DNA of 64,000 bases from Gammaproteobacteria bacterium (GCA_012728315.1 JAAYFI010000026.1:1-64000), one strand, 5' to 3'; positions 9,728 to 19,675 are shown, counted from the stretch's first letter. Numbers and translations are program-made. The notes: generated by a model from the sequence alone, not told the origin.

Positions 9728-11643
9728 ACCTTTGCCTCAAGTTCGGTTTGCAATGCTTCCAGTTCTTCTAAGCTATTGAGCCAGTTTTCTTCCAGCTCAG
9801 CTTGTTGTTGCAGCAAGCGAGTTTGCACGCTGAGGTGTTGCTTAAGCTGATCTTTTTGCGACTGCTCATACAGACTGTTGTCGGCCAAAATGGTTGCTAA
9901 GGCTTCCAGTTCTTTGTGCACGCTATCCAACTGCTTTTCGAGCGTATCGGTTTGTTTGCGCAGCGGCGCTAATTGCTTGCGCATTTCCGCTGCGGCTTGA
10001 CGTTGGGCGCGTCGGTCGACTTTATCTGTGGCGGGCTCTTCGGTCGTCAGCGCTGCAGACAGCTGGCGCAGCCGGTAGTCGCTCAGCCATTTGCTGTAGT
10101 CTTCAAGGTCACCGGCAAACTCTTGCACACGACCTTCGGCCACTAAATACAGCTCATCGACAGTGCTTTTAATTAAGTGACGGTCGTGGGACACCAAGAG
10201 TAATGCGCCGGAGAAGTCTTGCAGAGCCATACTCAGTGCTTGGCGCATTTCTAAATCCAAGTGGTTGGTCGGCTCATCGAGTAACAGCAGGTTGGGTTTG
10301 CCCCAGGCAATCAGCGCCAAGGCTAAACGGGCTTTTTCCCCGCCAGAAAAATTCAGCACCGGTTCTTCACAGCGATTACCGCGAAAATCAAAGCCACCTA
10401 GAAAATCACGCAGCACCTGTTCGCGCTCACTGGGTGCAATGCGTTGTAGGTGTAAGAGTGGGCTGGCTTGAGGGTCCAAAGAGTCCAACTGGTGCTGGGC
10501 AAAGTAACCAATCACGAGGTTTTCGCCGCAGGTGAGGGTGCCCGATAGCAAGGGCAAATCATTCATAATGCTTTTAATTAGCGTGGATTTGCCGGCACCG
10601 TTGGGGCCGAGCAACGCAATGCGCGCTCCAGGGGCAAGCTGCAGTTTGACTTGGCTTAAAATCGGTTGTGCAGCGTTATAGCCGAGTACCGCTTCATTGA
10701 GATCAAGCAATGGGCTGGAGACTTTATCGGCTTCACGAAAAACAAAGTTGAAGGGCGAGTCAAAGTGCGCCGGTGCCAACTCTTCCATGCGCTCCAAGGC
10801 TTTAATCCGACTTTGCGCTTGACGTGCTTTAGTGGCCTTGGCTTTAAAGCGACGGATAAAGTCTTCCATATGGGCGCGTTGCGCTTGTTGTTTTTCGTGG
10901 GCTTTTTGCTGCTGCATGATGCGTTCAGCGCGGGCACGCTCAAAAGCTGTGTAACCACCGCTGTAAAGTGTCAGTTTTTGCTGATCAACATGGACAATAT
11001 GGCCCACCACTGCATCGAGAAAATCGCGGTCGTGGGAGATCAGCAATAGAGTGCCTTGATAGTTTTGTAGCCAGGTTTCCAGCCATAAAATCGCATCAAG
11101 GTCCAAGTGGTTGGTCGGCTCATCGAGCAGCAGTAAATCCGACGGGCACATCAGCGCTTGCGCTAGATTTAAACGCATGCGCCAGCCACCGGAGAAACTG
11201 TTGACTTGATGCTCCATCTGTTCTTCTAAAAAACCTAAACCTGCGAGTAATTTGCGCGCTCGGGCGTCAGCGGTATAAGCGTCGGCACTGTCGAGTTCGG
11301 CGTGCAAACGCCCCAGCTCTGCACCGTCTTGCTGTTCTTCAGCTTTAGCTAAGCGCTGCTGAATATCGCGCAGTAGGGTGTCGCCATCGAGCACATAATC
11401 AATGGCGCTGCGATCAGGCGCATCAATTTCTTGACGCATATGGGCAATGCGCCAAGTGGCTGGCAGATCACAGTTGCCTGCGTCGGGGTGGAGTTCACCA
11501 CGCAACAGTGCGAAGAGGCTGGATTTGCCAGCGCCATTGGCGCCGATTAAGCCGACTTTATGCCCTGGGTGCAGGGTTAATTCTGCATTTTCCAGTAAGC
11601 GTAGTGGGCCACGTTGTAAGGTCAGTTCTGAGATTCGTATCAT
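9724..11643 (-). CDS. ABC-F family ATP-binding protein (YheS-like)
   Basis: Two Walker A motifs (GANGAGKSS, GPNGAGKST), two signature motifs (SFSGGWRMR, NFSGGEKAR), DEPTNHLDL twice. Confidence 0.92.
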   Translation of the reverse strand: MIRISELTLQRGPLRLLENAELTLHPGHKVGLIGANGAGKSSLFALLRGELHPDAGNCDLPATWRIAHMRQEIDAPDRSAIDYVLDGDTLLRDIQQRLAKAEEQQDGAELGRLHAELDSADAYTADARARKLLAGLGFLEEQMEHQVNSFSGGWRMRLNLAQALMCPSDLLLLDEPTNHLDLDAILWLETWLQNYQGTLLLISHDRDFLDAVVGHIVHVDQQKLTLYSGGYTAFERARAERIMQQQKAHEKQQAQRAHMEDFIRRFKAKATKARQAQSRIKALERMEELAPAHFDSPFNFVFREADKVSSPLLDLNEAVLGYNAAQPILSQVKLQLAPGARIALLGPNGAGKSTLIKSIMNDLPLLSGTLTCGENLVIGYFAQHQLDSLDPQASPLLHLQRIAPSEREQVLRDFLGGFDFRGNRCEEPVLNFSGGEKARLALALIAWGKPNLLLLDEPTNHLDLEMRQALSMALQDFSGALLLVSHDRHLIKSTVDELYLVAEGRVQEFAGDLEDYSKWLSDYRLRQLSAALTTEEPATDKVDRRAQRQAAAEMRKQLAPLRKQTDTLEKQLDSVHKELEALATILADNSLYEQSQKDQLKQHLSVQTRLLQQQAELEENWLNSLEELEALQTELEAKV

Positions 11644-11903
11644 GCGGCGCAGTTTAGCAGTTTCACCGCGGTTACCAATATGGGGCGCGATATATTTAAT
11701 GCAGTTTGCGCCGCAAAGTTATAAGGCAGGCAAGGGTGTGGCTGCCTTTTTACAGGGAAGGCGCAAACCTTGCCTGACCTCGTGGGTATGGCAATAGCCG
11801 CTCAATTGATCAACCCATTAGAGCTGCGTCCAGCCGAGGCGCATGCTTAAATGTTAAGCATTAAGTGCGTGCTGATTTAAGGTTGGCGCTGCGCTGCGCT
11901 TGT

Positions 11904-13139
11904 TTAGCCTGTTGCGCGCGCCTGCTCTACATACGTATGCAATGCTTGCTGCCGTGCGGCAGTCAGTGCAAGCCCTAATTCGGCACCTTGTAGGCCTTGC
12001 TCGAGCAGCGGTTTAACATCAACAGCACGCAATACCTGTGCAGCATTACGCAGATAGTCAGCCTGCGGATAATCACGATCTTCCAAGCCAAGGCGACCAC
12101 GGGCATCCATTTCGCTGGCAGCAATAAAGTCAGCAAAGCGTTGTGGGCGGCGCATAATGTCGAACTTCATTAATAATTTTAATAAAGTCGCAGGGCGTAA
12201 TTCTAACGCGCGATGAGCATGGGTGTGATATTCACCGACCAATAAAGCCAGTTGTGCGCAGTCGTTGGGGACTTTAAAGCGCTTATTAACTTTTTTAATC
12301 AACGCCAAGCCGCGGGTTTCATGGGCTATATGTCGTGGCCATTGTGTCGGGTCGGTGGTGCCTTTACCTAAGTCATGCAGCAAACAAGCCCAGCGTACAT
12401 TCAGCGGCTGGGCAAAGCGTACACATTGCTGCAGCACGCTCATAATATGTATACCCGTATCGATTTCTGGGTGATGCTCCACAGGCTGTGGCACGCCAAA
12501 TAAAGCATCCAGTTCTGGCAATAAAGCCTTGAGGGCGCCGCAGTCACGCAGTACCTGAATAAAGACTTCGGGGTTGTCTTCCATTAATGCGCGGGAGAAC
12601 TCCTGCCATATACGCTCAGCGGTTAAATGCTGTAACTCGCCGGATTCTGCCAGCTGGCGCATCAGATCCATGGTTTCATCGGCTACACGGAAACCTAAAT
12701 AAGCATAGCGCGCAGCAAAACGCGCCACGCGCAGCACGCGCAGTGGGTCTTCCGCGAAAGCCGGCGAAACATGGCGTAAAACACGATCGGCAAGATCCTG
12801 TTGGCCGCCGTATGGATCATATAAAGTGCCGTCAGCAGCTTGAGCCATGGCATTGACGGTCAGATCACGGCGCAGTAAATCTTCTTCTAAGCTGACGCTG
12901 GGGCTGGTGTGAAACGTAAAGCCGCCGTAGCCGTGACCACTTTTGCGTTCGGTACGTGCTAACGCATATTCTTCACCGGTTTCAGGGTGCAAAAAAACGG
13001 GGAAATCGTCACCCACTGGACGAAAGCCCTTGCTACGCATCAGCTCAGGTGTTGCACCGACTACCACCCAATCAATATCTTTTATTGTGCGGCCTAAAAG
13101 TTGATCGCGAACTGCTCCGCCGACCTTGAAAATCTGCAT
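11904..13139 (-). CDS. cca: Multifunctional CCA tRNA nucleotidyltransferase / phosphohydrolase
   Basis: [34 protein letters not shown]...RDLTVNAMA...HDLGKG. Likely start is the internal Met at 13139. Confidence 0.95.
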   Translation of the reverse strand: MQIFKVGGAVRDQLLGRTIKDIDWVVVGATPELMRSKGFRPVGDDFPVFLHPETGEEYALARTERKSGHGYGGFTFHTSPSVSLEEDLLRRDLTVNAMAQAADGTLYDPYGGQQDLADRVLRHVSPAFAEDPLRVLRVARFAARYAYLGFRVADETMDLMRQLAESGELQHLTAERIWQEFSRALMEDNPEVFIQVLRDCGALKALLPELDALFGVPQPVEHHPEIDTGIHIMSVLQQCVRFAQPLNVRWACLLHDLGKGTTDPTQWPRHIAHETRGLALIKKVNKRFKVPNDCAQLALLVGEYHTHAHRALELRPATLLKLLMKFDIMRRPQRFADFIAASEMDARGRLGLEDRDYPQADYLRNAAQVLRAVDVKPLLEQGLQGAELGLALTAARQQALHTYVEQARATG

Positions 13140-13312
13140 ACAGAGACGTACCTTAACTGAATATGGCTGCAAGGATACCGACAAATATTGAGCCTTGGTA
13201 ATTGGCGTGTTGTGTCGTTTAAGCCATTGTGTAAATGTTAACGATTATTGTAGCAGGGTTGGCTATGGGTCTAGTGTAAGGCGCGGACGGCACAGTGCCA
13301 GAATATAGATCG

Positions 13313-13349
13313 ATTGAGAAAAGCTATCGATGCTATGATATCAATCAAT
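13313..13349 (+). promoter_or_regulatory. Candidate OxyR operator upstream of ahpC
   Basis: ATTG-N7-CTAT-N7-ATGA-N7-CAAT spacing resembles the OxyR motif ATAG-N7-CTAT-N7-ATAG-N7-CTAT; about 70 bp upstream of the ahpC start. Confidence 0.45.
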
Positions 13350-13417
13350 TATACCTAAGCATGCAGATGTACTAGTATTAATAGCGTAAGTTCTTAACCA
13401 CTGAGAGGAATTATTGA

Positions 13418-13981
13418 ATGTCATATATTAATAGCGAAGTTAAAGCGTTTAACGCAACAGCATTCCACAACGGTGAGTTCGTTGAAGTCAGCGAAGCAGA
13501 TCTGAAAGGTAAGTGGTCTGTAGTGTTTTTCTACCCAGCCGACTTTACCTTTGTTTGCCCGACTGAGCTGGGTGACTTAGCGGATAACTACGAAGAGTTT
13601 AAAAAGCTTGGCGTAGAAATCTACTCAGTATCAACTGATACACATTTCACCCACAAAGCATGGCACGACACTTCAGCAGAAATTGGCAAGATCCAATACC
13701 CAATGATTGGTGACCCAACGGGCCAAATCACCCGTAACTTCGGCGTAATGATTGAAGAAGCTGGCCTGGCAGATCGCGGTACTTTCGTAATCGACCCAGA
13801 AGGCAAAATTCAGATCGTTGAAATCAACGCTGGTGGTGTAGGCCGTGACGCACAAGAGTTGCTGCGCAAGGTTAAAGCAGCACAGTACGTTGCCGCTCAC
13901 CCAGGTGAAGTGTGCCCAGCTAAGTGGAAAGAGGGTGAAGCAACATTGTCTCCTTCACTGGACTTAGTCGGTAAAATCTAA
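13418..13981 (+). CDS. ahpC: Alkyl hydroperoxide reductase subunit C (peroxiredoxin)
   Basis: [51 protein letters not shown]-terminal [14 protein letters not shown]. Confidence 0.97.
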   Translation: MSYINSEVKAFNATAFHNGEFVEVSEADLKGKWSVVFFYPADFTFVCPTELGDLADNYEEFKKLGVEIYSVSTDTHFTHKAWHDTSAEIGKIQYPMIGDPTGQITRNFGVMIEEAGLADRGTFVIDPEGKIQIVEINAGGVGRDAQELLRKVKAAQYVAAHPGEVCPAKWKEGEATLSPSLDLVGKI

Positions 13982-14041
13982 GGAGCACTCCTTACATTTT
14001 ATCTCTGCTTGCTAGGTTGTAATTCAACTCGGTAAGCCCGA

Positions 14042-14076
14042 CGCCCGGGCGCTCACCGCTCGGGCGTTTTATTTTC
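14042..14076 (+). terminator. Hairpin with T-rich tail between ahpC and ahpF
   Basis: CGCCCGGGCGCTCACCGCTCGGGCGTTTTATTTT. Confidence 0.7.
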
Positions 14077-14104
14077 AAAAATTACAATTTGGAGCGTATT
14101 AATC

Positions 14105-15658
14105 ATGTTGGACGCTAATTTAACAGCACAATTAAAGGCTTACCTAGAGAAGGTGACGCAGCCATTTGAAATCGTTGCGTCCCTTGATAATGGCGCCAAA
14201 TCAACCGAATTAAAAACCTTGCTGGAAGAAATCGCCAGCTTGAGTGACAAAATCACCTTACGTACCGATGGTGATGATGCACGTAAACCTTCATTTTCTT
14301 TAAACCGTATTGATGGTGATATCAGCTTACGTTTTGCTGGTATTCCAATGGGGCACGAGTTCACTTCATTGGTGTTGGCGCTACTGCAAGTTGGCGGACA
14401 CCCATCGAAGTTAGGCCAAGAAGTGATTGAGCAGATTGCCAAACTACCCGGCAAAATGCATTTTGAAACTTACTTCTCACTGTCGTGCCAGAACTGCCCA
14501 GATGTGGTTCAAGCACTGAACCTCATGGCGGTGCTGAACCCAAATATCAGTCACGTCGCTATTGATGGCGCACTTTTCCAAGAGGAAGTTGAACAGCGTC
14601 AAGTGATGTCTGTGCCAATGGTCTTCTTAAATGGCGAAATGTTTGGTCAAGGTCGCATGGGCGTAGAAGAGATTCTCGCCAAAGTCGACACCGGCAGTGT
14701 TGAGCGTGATGCGGCTAAAATGAACGAAAAAGAGCCGTTTGAAGTGCTAGTCATCGGTGGTGGTCCTGCCGGTGCTGCAGCTTCAATCTACTCAGCACGT
14801 AAAGGTATTCGTACCGGTATTGCTGCAGAGCGTTTCGGTGGTCAAGTATTGGATACCATGTCGATTGAGAACTTTATTTCTGTCACAGAAACTGAAGGTC
14901 CAAAGCTGGTTCGCGCGATGGAGCAGCATGTGCGTGAATACGATATTGATGTGATGAACCTGCAAAAAGCCAGCCGCTTAGTGCCAGCTAAAGAAGAGGG
15001 TGGCCTGCACACGGTTGAGTTTGAATCCGGCGCTAGCTTAAAAGCTAAAACGGTGATTCTGTCGACCGGTGCACGCTGGCGCGAAATGAACGTACCTGGC
15101 GAGCAAGAGTACCGCACCCGTGGTGTGGCTTACTGCCCACACTGTGACGGTCCTTTGTATAAAGGTAAGCGCGTAGCAGTCATTGGTGGTGGTAACTCAG
15201 GTGTTGAAGCCGCGATTGACTTAGCTGGCTTGGTGAAACATGTGACCTTGCTTGAGTTTGCTGACACTTTGCGTGCTGACGACGTCCTGCAGAAAAAACT
15301 GAAAAGTTTGCCGAACGTCACTGTGATTAAGAGTGCTTTAACCACAGAAGTGATCGGTGATGGCAGCAAAGTAACAGGTTTGATCTACCAAGATCGCACC
15401 ACGGAAGAGCTGCACACGATTGAGCTGGAAGGTATCTTCGTGCAGATCGGCCTGTTACCTAACACTGAATGGCTGAAGGATACAGTTGCATTATCCAAGC
15501 ACGGCGAAATTGAAATCGACGCCCGCTGCGCAACTAACATCCCAGGTGTGTTTGCTGCTGGTGATGTCACTACTGTACCTTACAAGCAGATCATCATTGC
15601 CATGGGTGAAGGTTCAAAAGCGTCACTGAGCGCCTTTGACCACATTATTCGCTCGTAA
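14105..15658 (+). CDS. ahpF: Alkyl hydroperoxide reductase subunit F
   Basis: [28 protein letters not shown]..., [68 protein letters not shown]. Confidence 0.97.
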   Translation: MLDANLTAQLKAYLEKVTQPFEIVASLDNGAKSTELKTLLEEIASLSDKITLRTDGDDARKPSFSLNRIDGDISLRFAGIPMGHEFTSLVLALLQVGGHPSKLGQEVIEQIAKLPGKMHFETYFSLSCQNCPDVVQALNLMAVLNPNISHVAIDGALFQEEVEQRQVMSVPMVFLNGEMFGQGRMGVEEILAKVDTGSVERDAAKMNEKEPFEVLVIGGGPAGAAASIYSARKGIRTGIAAERFGGQVLDTMSIENFISVTETEGPKLVRAMEQHVREYDIDVMNLQKASRLVPAKEEGGLHTVEFESGASLKAKTVILSTGARWREMNVPGEQEYRTRGVAYCPHCDGPLYKGKRVAVIGGGNSGVEAAIDLAGLVKHVTLLEFADTLRADDVLQKKLKSLPNVTVIKSALTTEVIGDGSKVTGLIYQDRTTEELHTIELEGIFVQIGLLPNTEWLKDTVALSKHGEIEIDARCATNIPGVFAAGDVTTVPYKQIIIAMGEGSKASLSAFDHIIRS

Positions 15659-15703
15659 TAGATAAGATGCCGCAGACACCTCGAATGCGGCAGCGGTAAA
15701 GTA

Positions 15704-15740
15704 AAATGCCCGATGTATTAAGTTGCATCGGGCATTTTTT
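15704..15740 (+). terminator. Rho-independent terminator downstream of ahpF
   Basis: AAATGCCCGATG-TATTAAGTTG-CATCGGGCATTTTTT. Confidence 0.8.
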
Positions 15741-16028
15741 GTGAGTACAGCCATAGCGCTATCGCAGACGAATCAGGGTTTTTGTGCCTGACCGTGCAGG
15801 CTATCACTGCGTTAATATTCAGGTTTGTCGGTGCGTCGGCTAATCTGTGCTGCTGGGTCTTTTATAACTAAGCCGCTTTGCAAGCATTAAGTTATAGTCT
15901 GCTCTGAAAAGCAGCAGGCATGGTGTGTAAGTTCTTGTATGCCGGATCATCTACATGTTTTTAGCCTGTGCTAGCACATGACTTCACCGCGACCAACCCT
16001 TTAAAACCTCTAACTACGACGAGCCAAC

Positions 16029-16724
16029 ATGAAGCCTTTAAACAAACTCGCAACAGCGATAATTCCCAACAATGGTGGTGAGCTGACTTTGTATCGCCGT
16101 GAAAATGAGTTTTCTATTCGGCTGTCCGGCGTGCGCGGCGAGTTAATGAATAGCAGGGTTTATAATTCCGAGGAGGAGTTGGCCAAGCTCGGCTGTGCTC
16201 ATATTCAAGATAAAGACAATGCAGAAGTCTTGGTGGGTGGTTTGGGGATGGGTTATACCTTGGCCGCAGCACTGGCCTGTGTGACGGCAAACTCGCGGGT
16301 GATTGTGGCAGAGCTTATTCCAGACGTGCTGGAATGGAATCAAGGCCCGCTTGGTGAGTGCGCTGGTCGACCATTGGCAGATCCGCGCTGCCATGTGCGC
16401 TTAGGTGATATTGCCGAATTGATCAAAATGCAGCAGCCTGCTTTTGATGCGATTTTACTGGATGTCGATAATGGCCCAGAAGGCATTACCCACAGCAATA
16501 ATAATTGGCTGTATTCCACCAGCGGTTTAGAAGCCTTATATGACAGTTTACGCCCTGAAGGGATGTTAGCCGTGTGGTCGGCAGGTGCAGATTCAATGTT
16601 CGTGATCCAGCTTAAAAAAGCCGGATTCGTTGTCACAGTACAGACCGTCCGAGCTAGACCTGGTAAAGGCAGCAGACACACCATTTTCCTAGCAAAAAAA
16701 CCTTGGCGTTCGTCGCTAGCCTAA
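16029..16724 (+). CDS. Spermidine synthase-like SAM-dependent methyltransferase fold protein
   Basis: EVLVGGLGMGYTLAAALA...VIVAELIPDVLEWNQGPLG...DAILLDVDNGPEGITH. Confidence 0.8.
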   Translation: MKPLNKLATAIIPNNGGELTLYRRENEFSIRLSGVRGELMNSRVYNSEEELAKLGCAHIQDKDNAEVLVGGLGMGYTLAAALACVTANSRVIVAELIPDVLEWNQGPLGECAGRPLADPRCHVRLGDIAELIKMQQPAFDAILLDVDNGPEGITHSNNNWLYSTSGLEALYDSLRPEGMLAVWSAGADSMFVIQLKKAGFVVTVQTVRARPGKGSRHTIFLAKKPWRSSLA

Positions 16725-16736
16725 CTAAGTTGAAGT

Positions 16737-16862
16737 CTACGCCAGCACAACAAAATCAATCACAATCGCGCCCGGTTCACGCTGCTGATAGATGACTTTG
16801 ACTCGCTCGCTGTAACGCTGCTGCATTTGCAGGCTCCGCAGCACCATCACCATCAGCGGATG
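16737..16862 (-). pseudogene. C-terminal remnant of an unidentified protein
   Basis: Reverse-strand frame HPLMVMVLRSLQMQQRYSERVKVIYQQREPGAIVIDFVVLA* ends at TAG 16739-16737 and has no upstream gene body; it abuts the truncated DUF2135 gene in the opposite orientation. Confidence 0.4.
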
Positions 16863-16864
16863 TC

Positions 16865-17866
16865 ATGCTGATGGTAGAAGAAGAAAGCGTGATGGATGTA
16901 GAAACCTCCAGTGCTAACCAGAGCAGTGAGCCAGCTTCGAGCAAGACAGCGCCAGAGATTAAGATTGGCTTAAAGAAGTGGACACCTGATGCGCCGTATC
17001 TGACTCGGTTACGCGAGGCGAGCGATGCAGACCTCTACGCCATCTATCTGGATCAGCGCGCCGACTGGATCAACAGTAGCGCTTACTATCTGGATGCCGC
17101 CGATGAACTGATCGAGCGCAAGCAGACTGAGCTGGGCTTGCGCGTGTTATCCAATCTTGCGGAAATGGATCTGGAAAATCGCGCCATCTTACGCATTCTT
17201 GGCTATCGATTATTGCAAGCTGGTAAGCCCGCTCTGGCTGTACCCGTGTTTGAGCAAGTGCGTGATCTTGCACCGTTCGAGCCGCAATCGTTCCGCGATC
17301 TCGGTCTGGCCTATGCTGACGTAGGTGAAATGCAGAAAGCTGCAGATGCACTTTACGAAGTTGCCAAGGGCGAATGGGACGGACGCTTTGCCGAAGTTGG
17401 CCTGATCGCTCTGACGGAATTAAATGCCTTAATCGCCACTCACCCGAACACGATCGATACCTCAGGTTTTGACCAGCGCCTGTTGCGCAACCTGCCAGTC
17501 GATCTGCGCGTGGTGCTCAACTGGGATGCTGACAACACCGATATGGATCTTTGGGTCACCGACCCAAACGGCGAACGCGCCTACTACGGCAATCGCTTGA
17601 CCCATCAGGGCGGGCGCATGTCGAATGACTTAACCGCAGGCTACGGCCCGGAAGATTTTATGCTCAAGAAGGCGATACCCGGCACCTACACAGTTGAGGC
17701 CAACTACTACGGCAGCCAGCAGCAACTTATTTCAGGCAGCGTGACGCTACGTTTGGCTTTGATTACTGATTTCGGTAAGCCCAAGGCCAAACAGCAATCG
17801 GTGATTTTGCGGTTGGAAGAGAAGCAGCAGACGGTGCTGGTGGGTGAGTTTGAGGTTAGTCCTTAG
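16865..17866 (+). CDS. DUF2135 (YfaP-like) domain protein, probably the 3' part of a larger gene
   Basis: TPR-like middle plus C-terminal VLNWDADNTDMDLWVTDPNGERAYYGNRLTHQGGRMSNDLTAGYGPEDF, typical of DUF2135. No clear RBS; begins at a rearranged junction. Confidence 0.6.
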   Translation: MLMVEEESVMDVETSSANQSSEPASSKTAPEIKIGLKKWTPDAPYLTRLREASDADLYAIYLDQRADWINSSAYYLDAADELIERKQTELGLRVLSNLAEMDLENRAILRILGYRLLQAGKPALAVPVFEQVRDLAPFEPQSFRDLGLAYADVGEMQKAADALYEVAKGEWDGRFAEVGLIALTELNALIATHPNTIDTSGFDQRLLRNLPVDLRVVLNWDADNTDMDLWVTDPNGERAYYGNRLTHQGGRMSNDLTAGYGPEDFMLKKAIPGTYTVEANYYGSQQQLISGSVTLRLALITDFGKPKAKQQSVILRLEEKQQTVLVGEFEVSP

Positions 17867-17873
17867 TAAAGTC

Positions 17874-17910
17874 CGAAAATCTAGCACTGTTATTGAGTGC
17901 TAGATTTTCG
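17874..17910. terminator. Perfect 15-bp-stem hairpin after the DUF2135 gene
   Basis: CGAAAATCTAGCACT-GTTATTG-AGTGCTAGATTTTCG. Confidence 0.75.
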
Positions 17911-18195
17911 TTATACCTATGCATGCGTGTTTCCCTTTTGGGTTGTGCACAACTTCCTGATCTGTTTTATATAAAGTACTTTCAAAACAATAAGTTATAG
18001 TCCGGCCGAGAAAATAGCAGGCATGACTTTAAGGGTGTTTTTGTGCATACTCGTTTGTATTCTGCTAGCTGGATTGCAGGCAGGGTAAAAGCTGAGTATA
18101 AATAAAGACATAGTTGTAATTTTTTGAATTTGGCATGACAGAGAAACGCGCATGCTTACTAATATAATGTTAGAAATTTACGGGAGGACTTTAAG

Positions 18196-18723
18196 TTGTC
18201 TGAAGCAGGGAAGTTGTTTGAGTATTCAATAAAAGACGCAGAAAAATTATTGGCGCGATTCGATTCGGATAAGCACGATCCATCGAACGGATCAGAAACC
18301 TTAAAAAGAGCGGGAATGATCATCGCATTGGCTGCTTGGGAAACCTATATTAAGGATCGGTTTCGTGAGGAGATTGATGTTTGGCTTTGTTCCTTAAAAG
18401 GAAGTCAAATCTCGAATTTTGTATTAAAAAAAGTCGATGAAGATCTTAAACGCTTTTTTAATCCAAATCACGAGCGTACGAAGCACCTATTCAAAACATA
18501 TTTTGATATTGATATCACTGAGTATTGGAAATGGGATAATTATCTCCAGCCTCAAGCAAAGAAGGCATTAAATGAGCTTATTTCAAAGCGAGGGGATGCT
18601 GCGCATCAAGCCAATACAAACGCCTATTCAGCACATATTGTTAAGCGAGATGACTTGGAAAAAGCTATAAGGTTTTTGAAAGGACTGGTAAGTGCAACTG
18701 AGAAAGTTAAAATTGCTAAATAG
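18196..18723 (+). CDS. Cassette 1: HEPN-like protein (RiboL-PSP-HEPN / MAE_28990-like), possible RNase
   Basis: 175 aa, TTG start after GGGAGGA. All-helical pattern with ALAAWETYIKDRF and a C-terminal KRGDAAHQ, which fits the HEPN RX4H motif (R-GDAA-H). Confidence 0.65.
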   Translation: MSEAGKLFEYSIKDAEKLLARFDSDKHDPSNGSETLKRAGMIIALAAWETYIKDRFREEIDVWLCSLKGSQISNFVLKKVDEDLKRFFNPNHERTKHLFKTYFDIDITEYWKWDNYLQPQAKKALNELISKRGDAAHQANTNAYSAHIVKRDDLEKAIRFLKGLVSATEKVKIAK

Positions 18724-18781
18724 TTTTAACAAGTCACAGAAGATGGACGCGTAAAACGCGCCCCTTCGTTCAGCGTTAGGC
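18724..18781 (+). other. attC site 1
   Basis: TTTTAACAAGTCACAGAAGATGGACGCGTAAAACGCGCCCCTTCGTTCAGCGTTAGGC; imperfect inverted symmetry, R'' and R' boxes. Confidence 0.85.
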
Positions 18782-18811
18782 TCCATTTTTCTACCAGAAG
18801 GTTAAGTACCG

Positions 18812-19648
18812 TTGTCTATACAAAAAAAAGGGAAGATCTGGTTCGAAAGGGCTCAAACCCTCTGTTTAGATCTCAATCGAAGCCAGAAATTCTTCTTCTT
18901 CGGTGTGATTATAGGTTTGGTAGCACTTCTTTGGCGGTTAACACCATTTGATAAGGCGTTCCTTTCCGTTGCCATATTGAGTGGTTTACTCCTGGTCTCA
19001 GGGGTGATTTCTGACCTTCTATCAATTTACGCTCGGACTTTTAGCACGACTCTAGGAAAAGGGGGACTCCTACTTTTATATGCGCTAGCTACTACCACCG
19101 CCTATGCGTTGGCAACCCAAATTGTTAACCAAGTTGTTGCTTTTGAGGCGTCAAATCTTAGTAACGCGATTGTCTTTGTTGCAATCCTCCTCGTTCCCCT
19201 ATTTATATTTGGCTTAACGTATATTCTGTTCGCCTTAATATTCATCTTAGGACAGGTGTATCTTATTCTTGCCATGTTTGCTAAGTCGTTGAGAAATGAC
19301 GAGTGTTTCAAGCATTTGATACCGATAAATTTTGAGTGCTACCCTGGGGTTACATTTTTTGCGAGGCTTATCATATACCCTGCGACATTGGGGTTTATTT
19401 GGGGTCTCGGTGGAAGCCTTCTGCCAAAGTACGAAGATTTTGTTAACGAGTCGGCCGCTGCCTTTATCTATCACTTAGAGGCTGTGAAATTCTCTAGATG
19501 TGAAAACGTGCCCACTGACGCAAAGGTTCTCCATATCAACGAGATGGAAATTTTAATAGCAACTGTGACAGATGGGGAGTATGTGTTCGAACCAATGGCA
19601 TGTGTTCCACGTATTGTGCCTAACAAATCACGGAAGGCGGACGCGTGA
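18812..19648 (+). CDS. Cassette 2: multi-TM membrane protein of unknown function
   Basis: 278 aa, TTG start. Hydrophobic stretches FFFFGVIIGLVALLW, AFLSVAILSGLLLVSGVI, GGLLLLYALATTTAYAL, AIVFVAILLVPLFIFGLTYILFALIFILGQVYLI. The stop lies inside attC2. Confidence 0.65.
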   Translation: MSIQKKGKIWFERAQTLCLDLNRSQKFFFFGVIIGLVALLWRLTPFDKAFLSVAILSGLLLVSGVISDLLSIYARTFSTTLGKGGLLLLYALATTTAYALATQIVNQVVAFEASNLSNAIVFVAILLVPLFIFGLTYILFALIFILGQVYLILAMFAKSLRNDECFKHLIPINFECYPGVTFFARLIIYPATLGFIWGLGGSLLPKYEDFVNESAAAFIYHLEAVKFSRCENVPTDAKVLHINEMEILIATVTDGEYVFEPMACVPRIVPNKSRKADA

Positions 19649-19675
19649 GATGCGCCGCTTCGTTCAGCGTTAGAA
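19618..19675 (+). other. attC site 2
   Basis: GCCTAACAAATCACGGAAGGCGGACGCGTGAGATGCGCCGCTTCGTTCAGCGTTAGAA; same 58-bp length and right half as attC1. Confidence 0.9.

Noticed and set aside
15660-18168. Integron integrase (intI) upstream of the cassette array
   Set aside because: No tyrosine recombinase motifs or long divergent ORF were found between ahpF and the first cassette; only the spermidine synthase-like and DUF2135 genes and small fragments.
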